Shown here piece after piece: positions 57,030-64,000 of a DNA stretch of 64,000 nucleotides. Each line of letters starts with the position of its first letter. Position 1 is the first letter of the stretch. Source of the DNA: Providencia rettgeri (GTDB taxonomy: Bacteria; Pseudomonadota; Gammaproteobacteria; Enterobacterales; Enterobacteriaceae); contig NZ_CP017671.1 of NCBI RefSeq assembly GCF_001874625.1, positions 1,240,001-1,304,000 of the forward strand, in the 5' to 3' direction. The notes under the pieces were generated by a model. The model was not told where the DNA came from, searched no databases, and saw only the letters and a list, made by a program, of their open reading frames with translations. The position numbers and the translations under genes were made by a program.

Positions 57030-58052
57030 ATGACGATAACTGATGGTTTATTTGATATTCAGGTCAATGGGTTTGCAGGCATTGATTTTAATGATAAAAA
57101 TATTACTGCGGAAGCGGTTGATTATGCGCTAGAAGCAATGCTAAAAACAGGGGTGACTTCTTGTTTACCGACGTTAATTACAGCATCTGCGTCAGTATTG
57201 ACTGAGCGTTTTCAAGCGCTTGATAAGGCAGTATCAACAAGTCGTCTTGGTGAATTGATGGTTCCTGGCTACCATTTGGAGGGGCCATTTATTAACCCTA
57301 AGTGCGGTTATGCAGGGTGTCATCCCCCGAGTGATATAATTAAACCTGATATCCAGTTAGTTGCTAATTTAGAAAGTATGCTCACTAGACCAATATTGCT
57401 AGTGACTTATGCACCTGAATTTGACCAGAACTTTCAATTTGCCAAGCAGTTAGTTAACACGGGGAAATGCGTTGCTGTGGGGCACTCTAATATTAATTTT
57501 AGCCAAATGGATGAAGCTGCCAAAATTGGTATTTGTATGAGTACCCACTTAGGAAATGGCATTCCTCAGCAGTTACATAAGTTAGATAACACACTACAAG
57601 CCCAGTTAAGTTGTGATGCTATAGGCGCAAGCTTTATTGCTGATGGTATACATATTCCATTTCCAGCGTTGAAAAATCTATTAAGAGCGAAAACTATCAC
57701 TAGATCCATTTTAGTTACGGATGCTGTTAGTGCTGCCGGTAGTGTCAAAGCTGGGAATTATCAATTTGCTTCAATGTCAATTGAACGAACTGAAGATGGT
57801 ACGGTACGTGTTCCCGGTGAGGCTAATTTAGCAGGTTCAAGCCTGACATTGGACCAAGCGATACGTAACGTTGTACACAACCAGATAGTGAGTTTTGATG
57901 ATGCAATAAGAATGGCAACTGTTAATCCACGGCATTACTTGCAACCCGCTTTTGCGTTTCATGGCATAACATCGCCTATCACGACGATAACATGGGATGA
58001 GCAACTTAATGTTATTCATAGCGTAATCAACGAAGAACTTGTGTATGAATAA
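57030..58052 (+). CDS. NagA-like N-acetylated amino-sugar-phosphate deacetylase
   Basis: 340 residues, amidohydrolase fold of COG1820. Metal/catalytic residues are visible: Glu84 in YHLEGPFINP, His152 in VAVGHSN, His173 in STHLGNG, His208 in ADGIHIP and the catalytic Asp231 in VTDAVSAAG. The N-terminus starts directly at GLFDIQVNG, so the about 45-residue N-terminal beta-sandwich strands of E. coli NagA (382 residues) are missing. THLGNG replaces the THL(Y/F)NAM of true NagA. It should remove an acetyl group before the NagB-like step; the substrate is unproven. Confidence 0.8.
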   Translation: MTITDGLFDIQVNGFAGIDFNDKNITAEAVDYALEAMLKTGVTSCLPTLITASASVLTERFQALDKAVSTSRLGELMVPGYHLEGPFINPKCGYAGCHPPSDIIKPDIQLVANLESMLTRPILLVTYAPEFDQNFQFAKQLVNTGKCVAVGHSNINFSQMDEAAKIGICMSTHLGNGIPQQLHKLDNTLQAQLSCDAIGASFIADGIHIPFPALKNLLRAKTITRSILVTDAVSAAGSVKAGNYQFASMSIERTEDGTVRVPGEANLAGSSLTLDQAIRNVVHNQIVSFDDAIRMATVNPRHYLQPAFAFHGITSPITTITWDEQLNVIHSVINEELVYE

Positions 58053-58094
58053 ACGATTTAGTTATTTCAATTTATCGTTTTAATTAATAGAACT

Positions 58095-58134
58095 CCCCCA
58101 GTAATCGAGCAACTCATTACTGGGGGCTTTATTT
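58095..58134 (+). terminator. Terminator of the MHS-nagB-nagA-like operon
   Basis: CCCCCAGTAAT pairs with ATTACTGGGGG over 11 bases, then CTTTATTTG. A smaller inverted repeat (TAAGGAT / ATCCTTA, 58169-58195) lies ahead of the next gene. Confidence 0.85.
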
Positions 58135-58337
58135 GCCGGCTGCTTATGGCATTTTTTTCTACAATAAATAAGGATTGATTGAGTATCGATCCTTAAGGCA
58201 TACTTTATCGATAGTTATTTACCGTGTTTCTAACTAGAGAAGGGTTAGGCTGTATATAGGTAGCCTGTTTCAATATGTCATGCAGGTTTGATGAGTGTTG
58301 ATAGGGCCTAAAATAGACAGCTTTATGTCTACTTATT

Positions 58338-59513
58338 ATGATATTTAAACAAACGACAGGCTTTCTATCACATTTACCGATTACTCAACCTATTACTCAC
58401 GACAAAGAACGGATTTTCTTTGCGATTTTAAATGGGCAAATTACCACGCGCCGTGAAGCAGTAAAGCTGTTAAAGATCCGTTCAACTACTGTATCTGAGC
58501 AGGTCACACAGCTCTTAGATAGCCGATTATTAACCGAAACAATTAGCCAGCACTCAGGTCGAGGTCGACCCTCGATGGTATTGGTTGTTAATCCTAATCG
58601 GTTAGTGACTTTAGTATTTCAAGTCATTAGCTTGTCATTACATGTGTTTGCTATCAATTTAGTATCTAATGTCATCGCTCATGAACAACTTGAAGCTTCA
58701 CCAGAGTGCGATAATTCAGCTTTAGCGGACAAAATTCGCCAGCTTTATGACAACATTATTCAAAAAATACCCAAATCAGCCGAAGTTACAGGGTGTGTTT
58801 TTTCCTTAGGTGGGGTCTTTGATCGCCAGACCTACCATTGGATACACGCCTCTCGCTGGCCGAAAATGAATAATCTGAATATCAAAAGCATATTCCCTCC
58901 AGAGTATCGGGTTGTATTATCGAGAACACTGGACGATGAACTGATGTTGCATGTTCTTGAACGTAATAAAAGTACGTTATTGCTGCATTGGGGGTACGGG
59001 GTTGGGGTTGCATTTAGTACGGCAGATAATTATATCAATATCGGTGGGAATGCTTTTGGTGAGATAGGGCATTGGAATATTCCCAGCCAAACGAAGCCTT
59101 GTCAGTGTGGGCAAGTTGGGTGCCTAGAAACAGTCACTGCTTTATGGTCTATCGGTACGGATGTTCTTGCCGATAAATTTAAAGCGCATGATGATGAAGA
59201 AAATGTTGCCGAAATTTTAGCCTCCTCTGATTTAGCAAATAATTCGACAATGCAGCAAGCTATTTCACATATGGCACATGCAGCATCCAATATTTGTCGG
59301 GTATTTTTTCCTTCACGGCTGATTGTTTCAGGGCCATTTGTGAAAAACCCACAAATTTGGGCTGCATTTTGTGATAGTTTTCAACAGCAAAACCGTTTTT
59401 TTGGTCAGGCATTACCTGAACTTTCAATGAGCCAAATTAGCCGTAACTCACGGATTTATGGTGCGGCTTTACCTGTTTTGGAACAAACATTAATAGAGTT
59501 ACTTGCTCAATAG
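58338..59513 (+). CDS. ROK-family transcriptional regulator (NagC/Mlc-like)
   Basis: 391 residues. The N-terminal winged helix is RREAVKLLKIRSTTVSEQVT followed by a GRGRPS wing. The ROK sugar-binding domain has GEIGH (His245) and the zinc-binding CQCGQVGCLE (Cys255, 257, 262). The sequence GHWNIP at the active-site loop and the HTH argue for a regulator rather than a kinase. It is next to and probably controls the deacetylase/deaminase operon, with a sugar phosphate as inducer (inference). No clear ribosome site before the ATG at 58338. Confidence 0.87.
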   Translation: MIFKQTTGFLSHLPITQPITHDKERIFFAILNGQITTRREAVKLLKIRSTTVSEQVTQLLDSRLLTETISQHSGRGRPSMVLVVNPNRLVTLVFQVISLSLHVFAINLVSNVIAHEQLEASPECDNSALADKIRQLYDNIIQKIPKSAEVTGCVFSLGGVFDRQTYHWIHASRWPKMNNLNIKSIFPPEYRVVLSRTLDDELMLHVLERNKSTLLLHWGYGVGVAFSTADNYINIGGNAFGEIGHWNIPSQTKPCQCGQVGCLETVTALWSIGTDVLADKFKAHDDEENVAEILASSDLANNSTMQQAISHMAHAASNICRVFFPSRLIVSGPFVKNPQIWAAFCDSFQQQNRFFGQALPELSMSQISRNSRIYGAALPVLEQTLIELLAQ

Positions 59514-59531
59514 CCTAACGTATTATTAGCT

Positions 59532-59572
59532 AGCCGAATAAAAAGAGCCGGTGTGCCTCCTTTTATTCGGCT
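59532..59572. terminator. Bidirectional terminator between ROK regulator and ybhA
   Basis: AGCCGAATAAAA pairs exactly with TTTTATTCGGCT over 12 bases around a loop, between two convergent genes. It lies 18 bases after the ROK stop and 6 bases beyond the ybhA stop. Confidence 0.75.
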
Positions 59573-59578
59573 AATGGC

Positions 59579-60397
59579 TTATAAAACGTACTTACGGATC
59601 ACTTCGGCAATACCCGGTTCAGTGTTTACACGTGTCACCAGTTTTGCTTGTTGTTTGATTTCATCCACGGCATTGCCCATTGCTACACCTAAACCTGCGG
59701 TAGTAAGCATGCTTAAGTCATTGAAGTTATCGCCAAAAGCAACAACATCTTGCATTGTCATACCTTGAGATTCAACCCATTCTTTTAAACGTTGGCCTTT
59801 ACTATTACCTTTGAGACCAATGTCCACTTGGTCAACCCATGACCATTCGCAGTCTAAGCCAAAGTCCGTTTCAATTTCATGAACGACTTGTTTTAATCGT
59901 TCTGTATCTGGGTAGCTAACGGCGAATTTCCATATAGATTCATAGTCATGCATAACATCAGCAAAGTCTTCCACAAACTCAATAGTTGGTCGTTGTGCTA
60001 CAGGTAATGACTCCGCCCAATTTAAGGTACGTTTAATCCCTTCAGTTTGTGCGTTGTAGAGCATGGCATTATCGACATACATTAGATGTTGAATATCGGT
60101 TCCACGTAATTTATCGATCATTTGAGTGACAGAGTCGAGCGGCATCGGATCAGACTTTAACACTTTTTTACCCAAATAATCATATAGGTATGTACCGTTA
60201 CAACAAATCGCGGGGGTATCAAGGTCTAAGGCTTGGTAAAACGGGTGGATCGCAACATGGTGGCGACCTGTTACTATGATAACTTTAACGCCTTGGCGTC
60301 GAGCTTCCTGTAAGACAGCTAAAGATTCAGGTAGGATTTTTTTTTGGTGATCTAGCAATGTTCCATCAAGATCGAGCGCAATAACGCGGTATGACAT
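59579..60397 (-). CDS. ybhA: YbhA, HAD-superfamily phosphatase (pyridoxal phosphatase)
   Basis: 272 residues, the E. coli YbhA length. Cof-type HAD motifs: nucleophile ALDLDGTLLD (Asp at about 9 and 11), VTGRHH, Lys in GNSKGQRL and FGDNFNDLSML. YbhA dephosphorylates pyridoxal 5'-phosphate and some sugar phosphates. The start is the ATG at 60397 with GGAG upstream; the in-frame GTG at 60409 overlaps that site. Divergent from pgl, as in E. coli. Confidence 0.95.
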   Translation of the reverse strand: MSYRVIALDLDGTLLDHQKKILPESLAVLQEARRQGVKVIIVTGRHHVAIHPFYQALDLDTPAICCNGTYLYDYLGKKVLKSDPMPLDSVTQMIDKLRGTDIQHLMYVDNAMLYNAQTEGIKRTLNWAESLPVAQRPTIEFVEDFADVMHDYESIWKFAVSYPDTERLKQVVHEIETDFGLDCEWSWVDQVDIGLKGNSKGQRLKEWVESQGMTMQDVVAFGDNFNDLSMLTTAGLGVAMGNAVDEIKQQAKLVTRVNTEPGIAEVIRKYVL

Positions 60398-60684
60398 AAA
60401 CGGCTCCACGTGATTTTACAGGTTGCCTATCTTAATCAAGTATAAAGATAGGAGGGAAGATGAATTAATTACAGCTATAAATTATCCATTCGAAAATAAT
60501 TAGCTTAGTATGTTTTATCATCATAGCGTTAACTGAACCGTTTTAGTACCATTATTATCGATCCTTTTGGCTGAAACGGTGGTGCTATTTACTCGCAGCA
60601 ATTTACTTAATATAGGGTATAGTTAAGCCAATGTAGTGGACTATAGATGCTGTTTAGTATTTTGTCATGAATTAAGGAGTCAGA

Positions 60685-61671
60685 ATGAATCAGGTTGTTT
60701 ATATTGCCAGCCCCGAAAGCCAGCAGATCCACGTATGGTCGATGAACGAAGTTGGGGAACTCACGCTTTTACAGACAGTAAAAACACCGGGTCAGGTACA
60801 ACCAATGGTATTAAGCCATGATAAAAAACACCTTTATATCGGTGTTCGCCCAAATTTTCGTGTTGTGACCTATGAAATTGAGCCAAAGGGCACATTACGT
60901 TTAAAAGCGGAAACATCCATTCCAGGTACACCGGTTCATTTATCACTTGATAACAATGGCAAATATCTCTTTGTTCCTTCTTATCATCAACACAATTTAT
61001 CTGTATTGACGATCAATAAAGAGGGCATTCCAAGCCAAGTTGTTCAGGTTATTGAAGGGTTGCGTAACCCTCATTCATCTCATGTTGATACTGATAATCA
61101 ACAGCTTTGGGTGCCGTGCTTAGGGGAAGATCATATTCGCCTGTTTGATTTGCAAGAAAATGGCTATCTAACTGAAGCGACCGCGGATCAAATTACGACA
61201 GCACCGCAGTCAGGGCCTCGTCACCTTGCATTCCACCCTAGTGAGAAAGTGATCTACTGTATCAATGAGTTAGACTCAACCATTGGTGTTTACCGTAAGT
61301 TTACCCGTTATCGCACCATGCAAACATTAGCAAACTATCCTGCAGGAAATGAAAGCCAGCGTTGGGCCGCTGATATCCATGTGACGCCTGATGGCCGCCA
61401 TTTGTATGCCAGTGAACGGTCAGAAAGCTATATTAGCCACTATCTTATTTCTGATGATGGCTGCGAACTCACTTTGGAAGCGCGTTACCCGACAGAAGCC
61501 CACCCAAGAGGTTTTAATATTGATAACACCGGCCGCTTTTTAATTTCCAGTGGGCAAAAGTCAGACCATATTTCAGTTTCTGAAATTGACCCAATTACAG
61601 GGAAACTGACGCAAATAGGAAGGTATGCGGTTGGGAAAGGCCCTATGTGGGTTATTTCAGTCATCCTTTAA
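60685..61671 (+). CDS. pgl: Pgl, 6-phosphogluconolactonase (beta-propeller type)
   Basis: 328 residues (E. coli YbhE/Pgl 331), lactonase family seven-bladed propeller. Seen: IASPESQQIHVWSM, RNPHSSHVD, VPCLGEDHIRLFDL, GPRHLAFHPSEKVIYCINEL and HPRGFNIDNTGRFL. It hydrolyses 6-phosphogluconolactone in the pentose phosphate pathway. AAGGAG precedes the ATG. The ERIC-like element begins on the base after its stop codon. Confidence 0.96.
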   Translation: MNQVVYIASPESQQIHVWSMNEVGELTLLQTVKTPGQVQPMVLSHDKKHLYIGVRPNFRVVTYEIEPKGTLRLKAETSIPGTPVHLSLDNNGKYLFVPSYHQHNLSVLTINKEGIPSQVVQVIEGLRNPHSSHVDTDNQQLWVPCLGEDHIRLFDLQENGYLTEATADQITTAPQSGPRHLAFHPSEKVIYCINELDSTIGVYRKFTRYRTMQTLANYPAGNESQRWAADIHVTPDGRHLYASERSESYISHYLISDDGCELTLEARYPTEAHPRGFNIDNTGRFLISSGQKSDHISVSEIDPITGKLTQIGRYAVGKGPMWVISVIL

Positions 61672-61796
61672 TCTTCGTCATACTTCGAGCTATAGCGGTG
61701 TTGGCTTCACTCGGCTACTTTTGGGTCACATACTGATGTATGCTCCCCAAGATACCCTCGATTGCCGCCTTGCTATAACTCGAAGTATTTAGAAGA
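61672..61796. repeat. ERIC-like element, 125 bp, full length
   Basis: Inverted termini TCTTCGTCATACTTCGAGC and CTCGAAGTATTTAGAAGA enclose GCGGTGTTGGCTTCACTCGG, GGGTCACATACTGATGTATG and GATTGCCGCCTTGC. It has the same layout as the copy at 9926-10048, with a diverged centre. It fills the gap between the convergent pgl and bioA genes and may end both transcripts. Confidence 0.8.
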
Positions 61797-61851
61797 TTAT
61801 CTAATTAAAAACTCAGTAAGGATCACTTCGATTATCATTGAATTTATTGTG

Positions 61852-63120
61852 TTATCCCAACACTTTTGCCATCGTATTCGTCACTTTACTGAGTTGCTCG
61901 GGAGTGATGATATACGGTGGCATCACATAAATCAGTTTGCCGAACGGGCGAACCCAAACGCCATTTTCAACAAATACCTTTTGTAATGCCGCTGTATCCA
62001 CTGGCTGCTTCATTTCAATAACGCCGATGGCACCGAGGACGCGTATATCCGCGACGCTAGGGTGAGAGCGCAAAGGCATTAATTCAGCTTTGAGTTGTAG
62101 CTCAATATTGGCGATGGTTTGTTGCCACGGGCTATTGAGCAATAGTGATAGGCTTGCATCTGCAACCGCACAGGCAAGGGGGTTGCCCATAAATGTTGGT
62201 CCATGCATAAAACAACCAGCCTCGCCATTGCTTATGGTTTCGGCGACATGGCGAGTTGTCAGGGTTGCTGATAGCGTCATATAACCCCCAGTTAATGCTT
62301 TGCCGATACACATAATATCAGGTGAGATATTTGCGTGTTGACAGGCAAATAGTTTACCGGTGCGGCCAAATCCTGTCGCAATTTCATCTGCTATTAGTAA
62401 GAGGCCATAATGGTCGCATAAATCACGTACGCCTTTTAAATAGGCAGGGTGATAGATGCGCATTCCCCCAGCACCTTGAACAATGGGTTCTAGGATGATC
62501 GCAGCAATTTCATGGCTATTTTCTGCTAATTGTGCTTCGAGTGGATGTAAATCTGCGGGGTTCCATTCATCATTAAAACCACATTGTGGAGCTTCCACAA
62601 ACACGTGGGGGGGCAAATACCCCTTGTACAGTCCATGCATGGAATTATCTGGGTCACAAACGGCCATAGCACCAAAGGTATCACCGTGATATCCGTGGCG
62701 TAATGTCAAAATTCGCTGGCGTTTTTCGCCTTTGGCTTGCCAATATTGCAGTGCCATTTTTAGTGCCACTTCAACTGCGACAGAGCCTGAATCAGCGAGA
62801 AATATGCATTCCAGTGGTTCAGGAGTGATAGTCACTAATTGTTTGCATAGATTTACTGCTGGTGGGTGAGTGATCCCCCCAAACATGACATGAGACATTT
62901 TGCTCAACTGAGTGGTAACAGCTTGGTTGAGTTCAGGGTGATTATAGCCATGGATTGCAGCCCACCATGAAGACATGCCGTCAATCAATCTTTTTCCATC
63001 AGGCATCACGAGTTCGACTCCTTGCGCTTCCACAATGGGATAGGCTGGAATGGGTTGGCTCATTGATGTGTAAGGATGCCAAATATGTTTGGCATCAAAA
63101 GTAATATCAGCATTGTTCAT
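61852..63120 (-). CDS. bioA: BioA, adenosylmethionine-8-amino-7-oxononanoate aminotransferase
   Basis: 422 residues (E. coli 429). PLP-dependent class III aminotransferase making 7,8-diaminopelargonate for biotin. Seen: [51 protein letters not shown] and the PLP Lys in [11 protein letters not shown]. The ATG at 63120 matches the family N-terminus; the frame extends to a TTG at 63135 that lies inside the operator. Divergent from bioB. Confidence 0.96.
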   Translation of the reverse strand: MNNADITFDAKHIWHPYTSMSQPIPAYPIVEAQGVELVMPDGKRLIDGMSSWWAAIHGYNHPELNQAVTTQLSKMSHVMFGGITHPPAVNLCKQLVTITPEPLECIFLADSGSVAVEVALKMALQYWQAKGEKRQRILTLRHGYHGDTFGAMAVCDPDNSMHGLYKGYLPPHVFVEAPQCGFNDEWNPADLHPLEAQLAENSHEIAAIILEPIVQGAGGMRIYHPAYLKGVRDLCDHYGLLLIADEIATGFGRTGKLFACQHANISPDIMCIGKALTGGYMTLSATLTTRHVAETISNGEAGCFMHGPTFMGNPLACAVADASLSLLLNSPWQQTIANIELQLKAELMPLRSHPSVADIRVLGAIGVIEMKQPVDTAALQKVFVENGVWVRPFGKLIYVMPPYIITPEQLSKVTNTMAKVLG

Positions 63121-63130
63121 TTTTATCTTC

Positions 63131-63159
63131 GTCAACTTTTTATGATCATTTTAGTTGAC
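63131..63159. promoter_or_regulatory. BirA operator of the bioA/bioB divergent promoters
   Basis: GTCAACT and AGTTGAC are inverted and separated by 15 bases between the two start codons. The spacing and position are those of the biotin operator (TTGTAAACC-N15/16-GGTTTACAA in E. coli), though the half-sites are variants. Binding of BirA-biotinyl-AMP here would repress both genes. Confidence 0.7.
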
Positions 63160-63212
63160 ATGATAATCGCAATATTTAAACTGGCAACAACTTTTTCAAC
63201 TGGAGAGTTCCC

Positions 63213-64000
63213 GTGAGCCAATTAAAACAGTGGACAATAAAACAAGCTAATGAACTGTTTTCAATGCCTTTTTTTGACTTGTTATTTCAAGCGCAGCAAA
63301 TTCATCGGCAAAATTTTGATCCCCAACAAGTGCAAGTGAGTACGCTTCTATCAATTAAAACAGGGGCTTGTCCCGAAGATTGTAAATATTGTGCTCAAAG
63401 TGCTCGTTATAAAACGGGGCTAGAAACTGAGCGTTTAATGGAAGTACAACAAGTTTTAGAATCAGCTAAGAAAGCGAAGCAAGCAGGTTCAACGCGTTTT
63501 TGTATGGGGGCTGCATGGCGTAACCCTAAAGAACGGGATATGCCTTATCTTGAAATGATGGTTAAAGAGGTTAAATCGTTAGGGATGGAAACCTGTATGA
63601 CACTTGGAATGATTGATAATACCCAAGCCCAGCGTTTAGCAGAAGCAGGCTTGGATTATTACAATCATAACCTTGATACTTCTCCTGAATATTACGGCAA
63701 TATTATTACAACACGTACATACCAAGACCGTTTAGATACTTTAGAAAATGTGCGTGATGCGGGTATCAAGGTGTGTTCAGGCGGGATTTTAGGGTTAGGG
63801 GAAAAAGTGAGTGATCGTGCTGCACTCTTAGTGCAACTTGCCAATTTACCAAAGCCCCCAGAAAGTGTTCCCATCAATATGCTGATGAAAGTCGAAGGGA
63901 CGCCGATGGCGGATAATGAAGATGTTGATGCCTTTGATTTTATACGCACGATCGCAGTGGCTCGGATCATGATGCCAACCTCCTATGTGAGGCTTTCTGC
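63213..64000 (+). CDS. bioB: BioB, biotin synthase, 3' end beyond window
   Basis: Open from a GTG at 63213 (GGAG upstream) to the window edge, 262 complete codons of about 345. Radical-SAM biotin synthase inserting sulfur into dethiobiotin. The radical-SAM cysteines are in [56 protein letters not shown] and [12 protein letters not shown] follow. A minus-strand frame at 63692-63970 is a shadow. Confidence 0.96.
   Translation, partial: MSQLKQWTIKQANELFSMPFFDLLFQAQQIHRQNFDPQQVQVSTLLSIKTGACPEDCKYCAQSARYKTGLETERLMEVQQVLESAKKAKQAGSTRFCMGAAWRNPKERDMPYLEMMVKEVKSLGMETCMTLGMIDNTQAQRLAEAGLDYYNHNLDTSPEYYGNIITTRTYQDRLDTLENVRDAGIKVCSGGILGLGEKVSDRAALLVQLANLPKPPESVPINMLMKVEGTPMADNEDVDAFDFIRTIAVARIMMPTSYVRLS

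Noticed and set aside
58338-59513. ROK protein as the missing sugar kinase of the cluster
   Set aside because: It has an N-terminal winged helix and regulator-type length of 391 residues; kinases of the family are about 300 residues without it.
61762-61986. 74-codon frame between pgl and bioA
   Set aside because: Runs from the ERIC-like element into the antisense of bioA; no similarity or ribosome site.

Overview
The window is a chromosomal segment of an enterobacterium of the Morganellaceae, most likely Providencia. Three things point there: the base composition is low in GC, the proteins are very close to E. coli K-12 homologues, and the gene order (kdp - ybfA - ybgI - gltA - sdh - suc - cyd - tol/pal - tRNA-Lys - nadA - pnuC - aroG - gpmA - mod - ybhA - pgl - bioA/bioB) is colinear with the E. 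coli 15-18 min region. The genus is an inference from gene content; no database search was possible.

Layout. Positions 1-8300 hold the end of a DUF5329 gene and the kdpFABCDE potassium-uptake operon (minus strand), with a recognisable KdpE operator upstream. Positions 8700-12800 hold ybfA, ybgI, an ERIC-like element that has grown into a 115-bp tandem array, and a divergent MFS transporter/AraC regulator pair. Positions 12800-24830 are a TCA-cycle block: gltA divergent from sdhCDAB-sucABCD. Positions 25000-28750 are the cytochrome bd operon cydABX-ybgE behind a promoter region with FNR- and ArcA-like boxes. Positions 28870-34330 are the Tol-Pal envelope operon ybgC-tolQRAB-pal-cpoB. Positions 34400-35510 carry a tRNA operon with one decayed tRNA-like copy, two identical tRNA-Lys(UUU) genes and a 129-bp tandem array whose units each end in the tRNA-Lys 3' end.

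Accessory material is inserted into the conserved backbone at four places: (i) 35600-38560, downstream of the tRNA array, with an ANT(6)-type nucleotidyltransferase gene, a very AT-rich orphan gene and long inverted repeats; (ii) 41900-43220, a second very AT-rich orphan gene between aroG and gpmA; (iii) 49027-50058, a gene for a CE-clan (Ulp1/SseL/ElaD-like) cysteine protease placed between acrZ and modABC; (iv) 52957-59513, an apparently self-contained catabolic cluster with a mannonate-type oxidoreductase, an MHS-family transporter, NagB-like and NagA-like enzymes and a ROK regulator.

The rest is housekeeping: nadA/pnuC for NAD, aroG for aromatics, gpmA for glycolysis, modEF/acrZ/modABC for molybdate with a clear ModE operator, ybhA and pgl, a second ERIC-like element abutting pgl, and the divergent bioA/bioB pair (bioB runs off the right edge) with a BirA-type operator. 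The most unusual structures are the tRNA-Lys-derived 129-bp array, the ERIC-derived 115-bp array, the orphan effector-like genes and the amino-sugar-like cluster.
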